Shown in pieces: positions 51,236-60,271 of a stretch of 64,000 bases of DNA. The DNA comes from Algivirga pacifica. Its GTDB lineage: Bacteria > Bacteroidota > Bacteroidia > Cytophagales > Flammeovirgaceae. Where the stretch lies: NCBI RefSeq assembly GCF_039543525.1, contig NZ_BAABJX010000042.1:62001-126000 (forward strand). The letters run 5' to 3'. The first letter of the stretch is position 1, and each line of letters begins with the position of its first letter. A model generated the notes under the pieces. The model saw only the letters and a list, made by a program, of their open reading frames with translations. It was not told the DNA's origin and ran no database searches. Position numbers and translations under genes: made by a program.

Positions 51236-52723
51236 ATGCTACTGTACAAAAAGATTGTCAAAGGTCTAATCAGCCGATGGTATCTATTGCTGATACTACC
51301 AATTATTGCTGTTGCGGCTACCTTTTTAATGTTAAAGGTTACTACAAAAGAGTACAAGTCTATGGCTCGTTTACAGGTGGCCATTCCGAGGAATGAGCTT
51401 AGCTTTACCGATGAGAAAATACAACATTTTCAGATTGCACCAATCTATCAAAACTTGATTCAACTCCTTCAAAGTCAAACAAGTTTAGAGAAAGTGAGAA
51501 TGAAGTATTTGATTGATCATTTCAATGATAAGAATAACTTTCTGGAGTATAAAGGAATGGAAGAGTTGGGGGCGACAGAAATCCAGGAAGTGATCAAGGA
51601 TAGAGCTTATACGATCTATGATAGAGAGATAACACTCAATTTAGAAGAAACCTTAGATGGTCGAATCAATAAGTTATTGGAATCTAATAAGCTTTCTTAT
51701 GACGATCTTCAAAAGAATATGAGTATTAAACATATTGAAGGGAGTGAGATGATTATGGTAGAGTATACTGCTAATCATCCGAAAAAAGCACAATATGTAC
51801 TCTCATTATTGGTCGACGTAATGAAAGAGCGTAGGGAAGAGATGACGTTGGAACAATTGGGAGAGAAAAGAAAACGTCTAGAAAAACTATTGGAAAAATC
51901 AGCGGGCGATTTAGCTTATAAGGAGCAAGAGCTACAAAATATCAAGCAAGATAATAACTTGATTAACTTAGAAGAGTATACTAGGTCAGTAGCTACAAAT
52001 ATAGCTCAATTGGAAGGGGATCTGGTAGAGGTATCAGAGTCTATTCGAATGCATGAGAAGGCAATAGCAGCTATAGGGAGATCGATAGGGGAGCAAAAGG
52101 AAGTCTTTGAGGAGCTTGCTTCGCGTAACACTGTAGTAGACTGGATGGACTCTCTATCTCACTTGCAAAAATTAGAGGTTTATGAAGACGCATTTTACTC
52201 TCAAGCTTCCTATGATGAAAGGGAGGAACTCTCTCGGAAAAAAGAAAAACTGATGAGTATGATTGTATCAGCTTCTGAAGGAGCTATAGCTCAAAATCAA
52301 TCTCCTTTTAAACAGGATTTATTTGAAGAGTATATGAAGCATAAACTAGCCGCTCAAACAGAAAGAGGTCGTTTGCCTTTAGTACGTCTAAAGCTAGAAA
52401 GAATGAAAGAAGCTGCTAGAAATTATGCACCCTTGGAGATGGATATGGATGAGTTGGAAAGAGAGATTGAAATAATGAAAGGAAATTACGTAGATCTCCA
52501 AAGTAAATTCCGTAAGACATTGATGGCTGAAGAAGAAGCTCATGGATTAGATCTTAAGGAGATAGATCGCCCGACTTACCCATATGAGTCTGTAGGTAAA
52601 AGTAAAGAATTGTTTATGATAGTGGCTACAGGTGCTGGAATGTTAATTTTAGCGATAGCCATTATATCATTATTAGAGATCATCGGCTTCTATAAAGGTG
52701 AGATTAATGAATTTTTAAGTTAA
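51236..52723 (+). CDS. Wzz/GumC-type polysaccharide chain-length or export protein
   Basis: Inner-membrane protein with TM helices near residues 15-35 (WYLLLILPIIAVAATFLML) and 466-485 (MIVATGAGMLILAIAIISLL), and a periplasmic coiled coil between them (RKRLEKLLEKSAGDLAYKEQ, LVEVSESIRMHEKA). The segment PLEMDMDELEREIEIMKGNY is GNVR-like. Ends shortly after TM2 without a Walker-type tyrosine kinase domain. Co-encoded with the TolC-like protein, it would bridge inner and outer membrane and control chain length. Confidence 0.82.
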   Translation: MLLYKKIVKGLISRWYLLLILPIIAVAATFLMLKVTTKEYKSMARLQVAIPRNELSFTDEKIQHFQIAPIYQNLIQLLQSQTSLEKVRMKYLIDHFNDKNNFLEYKGMEELGATEIQEVIKDRAYTIYDREITLNLEETLDGRINKLLESNKLSYDDLQKNMSIKHIEGSEMIMVEYTANHPKKAQYVLSLLVDVMKERREEMTLEQLGEKRKRLEKLLEKSAGDLAYKEQELQNIKQDNNLINLEEYTRSVATNIAQLEGDLVEVSESIRMHEKAIAAIGRSIGEQKEVFEELASRNTVVDWMDSLSHLQKLEVYEDAFYSQASYDEREELSRKKEKLMSMIVSASEGAIAQNQSPFKQDLFEEYMKHKLAAQTERGRLPLVRLKLERMKEAARNYAPLEMDMDELEREIEIMKGNYVDLQSKFRKTLMAEEEAHGLDLKEIDRPTYPYESVGKSKELFMIVATGAGMLILAIAIISLLEIIGFYKGEINEFLS

Positions 52724-52732
52724 GACATATCT

Positions 52733-53926
52733 ATGATTTTCTATCACATCCTCGGGACATATTTTCTATTCTATTCTATTTATACTTCTTTTCATTTACT
52801 GAATGGTAGTAAACGTGTGAGCAGAGAAAAGAAGGGTAAGAATATAGATATTTCTTATCAGGAATGGGTGGTATTTTTACCAGCTTACAAACCTGGTAAG
52901 GTGTTTCTGGAGGTATTAGAAGCAATACAAAATGCAGCTTTCCCAGGGAAGCTGCACATTTACGTTTTGCTTCAGGAAGCCTCAGAGGAAATCGCATCTA
53001 AGATTAAAGCTTATGATGGTGTTTATGTAGAAGAGAAATCTTTTAAGGAGGTGATAGGAAATCCTTATCATGAAGTACTTCGCTATATGTGTAGACAAAC
53101 AAAGGATAGAATATCTAAAGGAGAGCTACAACCCACACATGTAGTATTACTAGATAAGGATAATATTGTAGCGTCGGACTTTTTTGAAGTGATGGCTTCT
53201 AACATTCAGGATTACGATATAGTACAAGGTCGTAGAGCTCCCTTAAAAGTTGAAACAGCAGGGCAAGCATACGATGCATTGGCAGAGGCTTTAAATGATG
53301 CAATGTTTCGTATGTCTCGAATGAAAATAGGGGCTTCTCCTGAGTTTAGTGGTAGTGGACTGGTGTTTGATTTTGCATCTTTTGATTATGCAACCACACA
53401 CCTCGACCCTAAAGCTCCAGGAATGGATAAAAACTTGTTAATACAGTTATTACTGAGGGATCAGCCACCTTTAATAGGGTATATTCCAGAAGCAGTAATT
53501 TATGAGGAAAAAACAGAAAAGCTAGAAGCATTACAAAGTCAGAGAGTACGTTGGTTTGGAAATCAGTATTATAATGCGCTGTATTATTGGAAAAAATTAT
53601 TTTCTAAAGGAAAGCTAGATACAATTGATTATGCGATAGCATTATTCCGTCCTCCTCGCAGTGTTCATTGGTTATTGTTGTTGTTAGGAACAGGATTAGA
53701 GCTTATATGTTGGATGTTTTTTGGAAGTTTTTTCCCTTTATTCTCCGTGAGCCTACTAGCGACAGGCTTAGGGATTACAAAGTTTGTCCTTTCAGAAAAG
53801 AAGAGAGGAAAATGGTTTAGACAAATTATGAAAAAGGTGCCATCTATTGCTTTGAACAACTTGCTTAGTGTATGGAAGGGGATACAAAAAAAGTCACAAG
53901 GGAAGTTTATACACACAGAGCATTGA
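52733..53926 (+). CDS. Membrane glycosyltransferase, GT2 type
   Basis: N-terminal membrane segment, then a GT-A-type catalytic part: VFLPAYKPGKVFLEVLEAIQ, metal-binding acidic motif LLDKDNI, SGSGLVFDFASFD, and the Q-x-x-R-W motif in SQRVRWFGNQYYNALYYW, which is a hallmark of processive or hyaluronan/cellulose-like GT2 enzymes. Two further TM segments near the end (HWLLLLLGTGLELICWMFFG, LFSVSLLATGLGITKFVL). Length 397. Nine bases after the Wzz-like gene. Confidence 0.83.
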   Translation: MIFYHILGTYFLFYSIYTSFHLLNGSKRVSREKKGKNIDISYQEWVVFLPAYKPGKVFLEVLEAIQNAAFPGKLHIYVLLQEASEEIASKIKAYDGVYVEEKSFKEVIGNPYHEVLRYMCRQTKDRISKGELQPTHVVLLDKDNIVASDFFEVMASNIQDYDIVQGRRAPLKVETAGQAYDALAEALNDAMFRMSRMKIGASPEFSGSGLVFDFASFDYATTHLDPKAPGMDKNLLIQLLLRDQPPLIGYIPEAVIYEEKTEKLEALQSQRVRWFGNQYYNALYYWKKLFSKGKLDTIDYAIALFRPPRSVHWLLLLLGTGLELICWMFFGSFFPLFSVSLLATGLGITKFVLSEKKRGKWFRQIMKKVPSIALNNLLSVWKGIQKKSQGKFIHTEH

Positions 53927-54068
53927 TGGATATAATGGCTTTTTGATAGGTTTTGAATTAAGGTGGTGACGGCAATATTTACATTTTAGCATCTCTTTAA
54001 AAAGAGAGAAATATTGCTTTTGTTGATAGAACTAACTGAAGTATCGATATCATTAAATATAAATCGCA

Positions 54069-55538
54069 GTGGGATCCTTAACAAATGAGAGTATCGGGAA
54101 AAAAGTACTGATAGCAGGAGGCTTGCTTATGCTTGCTATGCTTCTAGCTTTATTTTCTGTGAAGATATATTTTGCATCAGGGTTATTGGTCATTTTGGGT
54201 ATTGTAGGATTACCCGTTGCCTTATTGATTGTTTTTCGTCCTGCTTTCGGTGTTAAGCTTTTAGTCTTTTTGGTGTATGTCATGGGGACGCTTATTATGC
54301 TTTTCCCTTCTCTTCCTATAGGAATTGTAATAGACCTCTTTATCTTATTGCTGACTTTGGGAAGAGTCTTACAGGATTTGAATGACAAGAAATTTCGTTT
54401 ATTCAAGGCACCTTTGGTATTTAGTCTTGCTTTGTGGGTGTTATGGCATTTGATTGAGCTCTTTAACCCTATAGCTGCCTCTAGAGTGGCTTGGTTTTAT
54501 GTAGTTAGACCGGGGATTGGTTACATAATGCTCTTTTTCGTTACGTACGGTTTGATAAAAACGAAAAAAGATGTAAAGCAAATGGTTTACCTGTGTTGGG
54601 GGTTATCTGTATTATCGGCCATATGGGGGATTATTTCAGTAGGACAAAATTACTTCGATTTTGAAATGCGCTATTTGGTAGCTCAGGATGCTTTGAAGCT
54701 TGTTTTTATTGCAGGAAGATATAGAGCATTTGGAACAATGGCAACACCTGCACAATTTGGTGTAATTACAGCCCAGATGGGTATTTTGGCAATTGTTTTA
54801 TTAAGTGCTAAATATAAATGGTATCAGAAGCTAGTCTTTCTAGTGGGCATAGGAGTATTATTCTATGGAATGGCAATTTCAGGAACGAGAACAGGAGTTG
54901 TGATGATTCCTGTGGGGGCCATATTTGTCGTTTTACTAGCTAGAAACGTGAAGGTTTATATTTTAACTCTTATAGGAGGGGCATTTTTTGCAGTGTTGAT
55001 GGTCTTACCCATTCAGAATTATCACGTAAGACGAATGCAAACAGCCTTTAGTCCGGAAAAAGATGCTTCTTATGAAGTAAGGATGAAAAATAGGGAGCGT
55101 ATTAAACCATTCATTTACTCTCATCCTATGGGAGGTGGCTTAGGCACCACTGGCGTATGGGGAAAACGATTTAGTCCGAATACAATGCTAGCTAACTTCC
55201 CTCCAGACTCTGGTTATATGAGAATTGCAGTAGAGATGGGATGGGTAGGTTTGATTATTTACCTCATTTTATGGGCAAGTATTACTATTAAGGCCATGTT
55301 AGGAGGGTGGAAAGTAAAGGATAAGGAAATGAAGGTGATTGTGGCAGCTATTATTGCAAGTATGTTACCGTTGTCTGTGGCAGAGTACGCTCAGGATATT
55401 ATTGGTAAGTTGCCTTCTAACTTATTGTTTTGGGTATGGATAGGAATCCTATTTAAGGCAATAAAAATTGGACAAGAAACTAATGATGACGATGAAAGAA
55501 TATTAGAAGGACAGCAAGAACCTGAAAACGCTAATTAA
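54069..55538 (+). CDS. O-antigen ligase / polymerase (Wzy-like) membrane protein
   Basis: Polytopic protein of 489 residues with about 10-12 membrane segments (VLIAGGLLMLAMLLALFSV, LLVFLVYVMGTLIMLFPSLP and others). A large loop holding GMAISGTRTGVVMIPVGAIF and the conserved-like SHPMGGGLGTTG places it in the Wzy/WaaL superfamily. It starts with GTG (the frame has no ATG before residue 21), preceded by a 142-base gap. It probably joins repeat units made by the neighbouring transferases. Confidence 0.75.
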   Translation: MGSLTNESIGKKVLIAGGLLMLAMLLALFSVKIYFASGLLVILGIVGLPVALLIVFRPAFGVKLLVFLVYVMGTLIMLFPSLPIGIVIDLFILLLTLGRVLQDLNDKKFRLFKAPLVFSLALWVLWHLIELFNPIAASRVAWFYVVRPGIGYIMLFFVTYGLIKTKKDVKQMVYLCWGLSVLSAIWGIISVGQNYFDFEMRYLVAQDALKLVFIAGRYRAFGTMATPAQFGVITAQMGILAIVLLSAKYKWYQKLVFLVGIGVLFYGMAISGTRTGVVMIPVGAIFVVLLARNVKVYILTLIGGAFFAVLMVLPIQNYHVRRMQTAFSPEKDASYEVRMKNRERIKPFIYSHPMGGGLGTTGVWGKRFSPNTMLANFPPDSGYMRIAVEMGWVGLIIYLILWASITIKAMLGGWKVKDKEMKVIVAAIIASMLPLSVAEYAQDIIGKLPSNLLFWVWIGILFKAIKIGQETNDDDERILEGQQEPENAN

Positions 55539-55546
55539 CTACGATC

Positions 55547-56854
55547 ATGCCTTCAATAAAAAAAATTATCTGGACACTTGTCAATAATCTGGTTGATGCG
55601 CTCATCAGTATGGGATTATTAGTGTTGGTAACTCGCACTTATTCGACAGAGAATGCGGGACATTGGATCGTATTTATCACGCTATTTTTCATGATTACCC
55701 GTATTAGAGAAGGAATGATACAGATAGCCATGTTTAAATTAGCGGCAGGTAAACCTGATGCAAGAAAATATGAAATCTTAAAGACAAACTTGTTGATTAA
55801 CATGGGGGTAGAGCTGATGGTAATGTCTGTGATCTATGGCATAGGTATGTTAAATGTATTTTCCTCTTTAACACCTTTCTTTTTACTCTATCCAGTGACA
55901 CTGCCTTGGGTTCTTTATCGTTGGCAAAATTATGTGCATTTAATGCATCACCATGTTGAGAAGATCTTTAAGGTTAATGTTTTTGTCTTGATTGGCTTGG
56001 TAGCGGGAATGTTTGCAGTGGTATATGGAGCTTATCCCATGACTCACCTTTTGTTTATTTTGGGGGGAGCAGGAATGTTGGGTACATTGGTTGGCTTCAG
56101 TCAACTAAATCTTTCTTTATTATTTCGTTCTTCAGTCTTGGTAGAAGATGTAAAAGCGATTTTTTATTATGCTTTTTTTGGTGTTATGAGAAGTGCTATT
56201 GGTACAATATCACAAAGGATACATGTTTTTTTTACTGCAGTATTGTTAAGTAGTACAGAGACAGCTTTTACAGGGGTGGCACAACGATATACGCAATTAC
56301 TATTGATGCCTAATATAGCTATTCAAACATTGGTGTTTCCAAAATTCTGTGAGGCAGCAGAGGATGGTCGTCTTGAAGAGGTTAAGGTATTATATGAAAA
56401 AACAGTTTCTTTGCTGCTTAGTATCTTTCTTCCAGCAGTTTTTGTTTTTATACTTTGTGCTTCTTGGTTAGTCCCTTTTATTAATGGAGAAGACTACGTA
56501 TTAGCTATTCCATTTATTATAGCACTATTGTTGGTGACGTCTTTATCAATCCCTTTTGGATATGCTTTTGGAAGTGTAACAAATGCAATTGGGAAGCCAT
56601 ATATCAATACATACGTTATGTTATTCACTAGTTCTATCAATGTGAGCCTCTCTTATTATGCTGTAAGTCAATGGGGGTTATGGGGGATTGTTATAGGACC
56701 TTTAGTAGCTGAATTCTTAACATTTTTTATCTATTCTTATTTACTACAAAAAATATTAGGAGCTAGTACTATGAGATGCTTTCAGTTGATTCCATCTCAA
56801 TATGCATTTATGTTCCAAAAGGTATTAGCTCTGCGTCATAAAGCAAGCAGGTGA
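55547..56854 (+). CDS. Wzx-like polysaccharide flippase
   Basis: Polytopic protein of 435 residues, about 12 membrane segments, resembling the oligosaccharide flippase/MOP superfamily: IWTLVNNLVDALISMGLLVL and VTRTYSTENAGHWIVFITLF at the start, the second-half repeat RSAIGTISQRIHVFFTAVLL. Eight bases after the Wzy-like gene. Likely moves lipid-linked repeat units across the inner membrane. Confidence 0.8.
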   Translation: MPSIKKIIWTLVNNLVDALISMGLLVLVTRTYSTENAGHWIVFITLFFMITRIREGMIQIAMFKLAAGKPDARKYEILKTNLLINMGVELMVMSVIYGIGMLNVFSSLTPFFLLYPVTLPWVLYRWQNYVHLMHHHVEKIFKVNVFVLIGLVAGMFAVVYGAYPMTHLLFILGGAGMLGTLVGFSQLNLSLLFRSSVLVEDVKAIFYYAFFGVMRSAIGTISQRIHVFFTAVLLSSTETAFTGVAQRYTQLLLMPNIAIQTLVFPKFCEAAEDGRLEEVKVLYEKTVSLLLSIFLPAVFVFILCASWLVPFINGEDYVLAIPFIIALLLVTSLSIPFGYAFGSVTNAIGKPYINTYVMLFTSSINVSLSYYAVSQWGLWGIVIGPLVAEFLTFFIYSYLLQKILGASTMRCFQLIPSQYAFMFQKVLALRHKASR

Positions 56855-56963
56855 TATTGGATTTCGTAAAGTGTGTTTTAAATACAATAGGGATTCTAAT
56901 AACCTGTTAGGTTAATGACTCAAAACCATGACCCAAACATTATCACTAACTTGATTACTAACT

Positions 56964-58187
56964 ATGATTTCAAATGAAAAACCTTGCATTGTGATGCAAG
57001 CTTTACCTCGTTGGGATGGACCTTATGCGTCTACTTCTCTGACGATTGCCAAAGAACTCTCTAAATATTACAGAGTGTTTTACGTTGACCACCCTTTTAC
57101 CTGGAAAGATCAGTTAAATGATCAAAATAAGACACAGTTGCAATTCAGAAGAAAGTTTTGGGATCAGGGGATTTTTCATTACTGGCCTTATGAAGAGTAT
57201 CATAATTTGGTGGTTATTAGCCCCAAACCCTTGTTGCCGATTAACTTTTTGCCTCAAGGGAAAACATATAACACTCTCGCTAAATATCAAAATGCACATG
57301 TATGGAAATATATTGATTTGGTCTTGAATTTATTTGAGGAAAAAGAAATTGTTTATATTAATTCATTTGACCCTGTTTATAGTCAAGTTCAATCTCGATA
57401 CGAAATTAAAAAAGTGATTTATCATTGTGTGGATTTGATTGAAGGAGAGCGATATATAGCTAAACATGGCATATCTGCTGAGAAAGAGTTAGCAACTAGA
57501 GCTGACATGGTAATCACGACCTCTAAAGCATTGAAACAGAAGTTATCCGTTTACAACGATAATTGTGAATGTGTTGAGAATGGGGTAGATTATACCTTTT
57601 TTACAGAACAGGGAAAGACTGCTTCCGTACCATTAGATATACAGGGTATACCAACCCCTAGAGTGTTGTATACTGGAAATATAGGGTTAAGAATAGACTA
57701 TGAGACTATTGAAGAAGCAGCTAAAAAATTACCTGATTATCATTTCGTATTAGTTGGTCCAGAAAATCAAAGGGAGTTTAAGGGGGAAGGACTTAAAGCA
57801 TTGTCCAATGTGCATTTTTTAGGAAAAAAACCTTATGAAGAGATTCCTGCCTATGTGAAAGCTGCCGATATATGCTTTATCCCTTTTTTATGTAATGAAT
57901 TAACCAAGCATATCTATCCATTAAAAATTAATGAGTACTTGTCCTTAGGGAAGCCGGTGGTTTGTAGTGATTTTGCACAATTAGAGGACTTTAAAGGAGT
58001 CATTTCTTTATATCATCAATCCAAGCCTTTGTACCAGGTATTACAAGAGGTGTTAAAAACGCATGATGAATCCAAGGCTCTTAAATATAGAACAATAGCT
58101 AAGAGTAATTCATGGAAACATCGAGCAGAAGAGTTTAATAACCTTATCAAACAACTACTACAATATGAAACAATCGATCCTTCATAA
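56964..58187 (+). CDS. Glycosyltransferase, GT-B fold (GT4-like)
   Basis: A 407-residue enzyme. Residues 1-200 form the acceptor half (KPCIVMQALPRWDGPYAST); from about 225 the donor half shows PRVLYTGNIGLRIDYETIEE, FVLVGPENQ, LSNVHFLGKKPYEEIPAYVK, and the E-x7-E-like IYPLKINEYLSLGKPVVCSD, typical of GT4. Membrane-free. Overlaps the acyltransferase gene by 23 bases. Confidence 0.85.
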   Translation: MISNEKPCIVMQALPRWDGPYASTSLTIAKELSKYYRVFYVDHPFTWKDQLNDQNKTQLQFRRKFWDQGIFHYWPYEEYHNLVVISPKPLLPINFLPQGKTYNTLAKYQNAHVWKYIDLVLNLFEEKEIVYINSFDPVYSQVQSRYEIKKVIYHCVDLIEGERYIAKHGISAEKELATRADMVITTSKALKQKLSVYNDNCECVENGVDYTFFTEQGKTASVPLDIQGIPTPRVLYTGNIGLRIDYETIEEAAKKLPDYHFVLVGPENQREFKGEGLKALSNVHFLGKKPYEEIPAYVKAADICFIPFLCNELTKHIYPLKINEYLSLGKPVVCSDFAQLEDFKGVISLYHQSKPLYQVLQEVLKTHDESKALKYRTIAKSNSWKHRAEEFNNLIKQLLQYETIDPS

Positions 58188-58887
58188 TATTAAATCTTAT
58201 CTTGATAGTCATGATAAGTTAAAAGCACAAATTCATTGGCTTCTTGTTAATGATACACAGCCTCGATGGTGGACCAAAGTATTGGTGAACCGCTTTATTC
58301 ATCACAAGGGTAATGGAGCAAGAATACGTAGTTCTGTTCGCATGGATACTTTTCCTTTTAACCCATTCTCTATAGGACAACAGTCAATTATTGAAGATTT
58401 TGCTGTTATTAATAATGGGGTAGGAGGAGTTTGTATAGGAAGCCATGTCCGTGTCGGAATAAGTAACGTAATCATAGGTCCTGTAAAAATTGGAGATAAT
58501 GTAATTCTCGCTCAAAATGTAGTGATGTCAGGGTTGAATCATCAGTATAATGATATATCGCAACCAATCAAGAATCAGAAAGTTTCCACTGATCCAATTA
58601 CTATTGGGCAAAACACATGGATTGGAGCTAATGTAAGTATCACAGCGGGGGTGACAATTGGAGAGCATGCTGTCATTGGGGCAGGGAGTGTGGTAACTAA
58701 ATCCATACCTCCCTATCATGTAGCTGTAGGGAACCCAGCCAGAGTTGTTAAGCGATTTGATTTTGATACGAATGAGTGGGTAAAGGTAGAGCGTAAAGAA
58801 AAACAGTCTGAGTCAACAAGAAAAGTAATTACACCGGTAGAAGAAAAAGCGATGGTAGAGATGAAAAAGTCTATCATCAATCAATGA
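58165..58887 (+). CDS. Left-handed beta-helix (hexapeptide) acyltransferase
   Basis: O- or N-acetyltransferase of the WcaF/LacA/MaaA type, 240 residues. Hexapeptide repeats run through the middle: VGGVCIGSHVRVGISNVIIG, VKIGDNVILAQNVVMSG, NTWIGANVSITAGVTIGEHA and VIGAGSVVTKSIPPYHVAVG, NPARVVKRF, with LNHQY containing the probable catalytic His. A charged tail follows to the C-terminus. It probably decorates the polysaccharide. Last gene of the operon; terminator at 58929. Confidence 0.88.
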   Translation: MKQSILHNIKSYLDSHDKLKAQIHWLLVNDTQPRWWTKVLVNRFIHHKGNGARIRSSVRMDTFPFNPFSIGQQSIIEDFAVINNGVGGVCIGSHVRVGISNVIIGPVKIGDNVILAQNVVMSGLNHQYNDISQPIKNQKVSTDPITIGQNTWIGANVSITAGVTIGEHAVIGAGSVVTKSIPPYHVAVGNPARVVKRFDFDTNEWVKVERKEKQSESTRKVITPVEEKAMVEMKKSIINQ

Positions 58888-58928
58888 CCTTCAGAGTGAC
58901 CTTTTATTTTAAAGTCTTTTTATTCGAG

Positions 58929-58964
58929 GAATTGTCCCAGTATCTTTGAGGCAATTCTTTTTTT
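58929..58964 (+). terminator. Intrinsic terminator closing the exopolysaccharide operon
   Basis: GAATTGTC (58929-58936) pairs with GGCAATTC (58950-58957), one G-U pair, 13-base loop, then seven T. It separates the operon from the SDR gene starting at 58978. Confidence 0.78.
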
Positions 58965-58977
58965 AACCATTTGAATT

Positions 58978-59682
58978 ATGAAGACAGTAATAATAACAGG
59001 ATGCAGTTCAGGACTTGGTTGGGGGATGACCAAGTATTTTTTATCCAAGGGCTATAGTGTATTGGGAATTAGTCGACGAGTACCTGAGGATTTAATACAA
59101 TATCAACAGTTCAAGCACGCTTCCATAGATTTAAGTCAGTCATTAAATACTACGAAATTAGATGAGTTATTTCAAGGTATTGAGCAAGTTGAATCGGCTG
59201 TACTGAATGCTGGAATATTGGGAGAAATCAAAGATATGAAGGAGACTTCCTTGGAAGAGATTGATAAAGTAATGCAAATCAATGTTTGGGCAAATAAACA
59301 ATTCTTGGATTATTTATTAGCTAAGGTACGAGTAAAACAAGTAGTTGCCATTTCTTCGGGAGCAAGTATTAATGGAAATAGAGGTTGGTCTGCTTATTCT
59401 ATCTCAAAGGCAGCTTTGAACATGATGGTGAAGTTATATGCCGCAGAACATCCTCAAGTACATTTTACATCTTTAGCACCAGGGTTGATTAACTCGGATA
59501 TGCAGGATTACTTATGTCATCAAGTGGATGAAGAAGTATTTCCAAGTGTTAATCGATTAAAACAGGCTAAGGAAACAGGTGTAATGCCTACTCCAGAGGA
59601 AGCAGGGGAAATTGTAGGGTCGTCATTAGAAAAGTTGATGGCTTTAGAGTCGGGAGCTTATGCTGATGTTCGAAAGTTATAG
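58978..59682 (+). CDS. Short-chain dehydrogenase/reductase
   Basis: NAD(P)-dependent oxidoreductase of 234 residues. Cofactor motif TGCSSGLG at residues 7-14, N-A-G in VLNAGILGE, active-site Ser in AISSGASING and Y-x-x-x-K in SAYSISKAALN. An Arg pair after the second strand (ISRR) suggests NADP(H). Substrate unknown; sepiapterin-reductase-like and unspecified SDRs look similar. It lies after the operon terminator, so it is probably its own unit. Confidence 0.85.
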   Translation: MKTVIITGCSSGLGWGMTKYFLSKGYSVLGISRRVPEDLIQYQQFKHASIDLSQSLNTTKLDELFQGIEQVESAVLNAGILGEIKDMKETSLEEIDKVMQINVWANKQFLDYLLAKVRVKQVVAISSGASINGNRGWSAYSISKAALNMMVKLYAAEHPQVHFTSLAPGLINSDMQDYLCHQVDEEVFPSVNRLKQAKETGVMPTPEEAGEIVGSSLEKLMALESGAYADVRKL

Positions 59683-59720
59683 AGTCTATTAAGTTTGGTA
59701 AATTACTTTAAATATTCTCT

Positions 59721-59780
59721 AAGATCTACCGATAATACTCACCTACTTGGAAAAGAGATTTTTGGTAGATCTTTTATTTT
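59721..59780. terminator. Bidirectional terminator between the SDR gene and the xse cluster
   Basis: AAGATCTACC (59721-59730) pairs perfectly with GGTAGATCTT (59764-59773), 33-base loop, followed by TTATTTTTT. It overlaps the end of the convergent minus-strand gene. Confidence 0.7.
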
Positions 59781-59995
59781 TTGTCCATAATGAGGGAACG
59801 ATAAAGCTTTCCAAAAGCACCATCTGATTTTTTATTGAGGACATCCAAACGTTCCCAATCTTGCTTGGATACATCTTTGGAAGGTAGAATGATATTATAA
59901 AAACCAGATTGTCTTCGATCGTATCGGGCTTTTTCAATAAGATATTTTTGGTAGCGATACTTATCTCTTTTCTTTCCCAGGTCAAAGTCTATCAT
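59774..59995 (-). CDS. Small conserved-looking basic protein, unknown function
   Basis: A 73-residue protein starting MIDFDLGKKRDKYRYQKYLI and containing EKARYDRRQSGFYNIILPSK and KKSDGAFGKLYRSLIMDKK. Charged, soluble, rich in Tyr, Arg and Lys. It starts 41 bases after xseB on the same strand and ends at a terminator, so it is likely the last gene of the xseA-xseB unit. No known family. Another frame on the same strand (59743-59985) is its shadow. Confidence 0.6.
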   Translation of the reverse strand: MIDFDLGKKRDKYRYQKYLIEKARYDRRQSGFYNIILPSKDVSKQDWERLDVLNKKSDGAFGKLYRSLIMDKK

Positions 59996-60035
59996 GATAC
60001 GAGTAATGGAAGTTTAAAAAAAATATGAAAGGGTC

Positions 60036-60248
60036 TTACTTTTCAGCTTGATTGTCTTCATCCAATCCTTTTAGAGCATTTTCTACTTGTTGCTCTGCCT
60101 GTTGTAACTTTGATTGACAAAGATGGTAAAGACGGGTAGCTTCTTCGATTTTGGTAGATAATTCATCAATTTCTACATTTCCTTTTTCTAATTGATCAAG
60201 GATGACCTGAAGCTTAGCTTTGGCTTGTGCATAAGATAATTCTTCCAT
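60036..60248 (-). CDS. xseB: Exodeoxyribonuclease VII small subunit
   Basis: A 70-residue protein starting MEELSYAQAKAKLQVILDQL, with the family's E-L-x-x-I-x-x-L-E-x-G-x-x-x-L/I-D-E pattern (LDQLEKGNVEIDELSTKIEE) and YHLCQSKLQQAEQQV. It is a small helical subunit that binds XseA. Lies 23 bases after xseA, the usual pairing. Confidence 0.9.
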   Translation of the reverse strand: MEELSYAQAKAKLQVILDQLEKGNVEIDELSTKIEEATRLYHLCQSKLQQAEQQVENALKGLDEDNQAEK

Positions 60249-60271
60249 ATAAAGAGTACTTGTCGTTACAG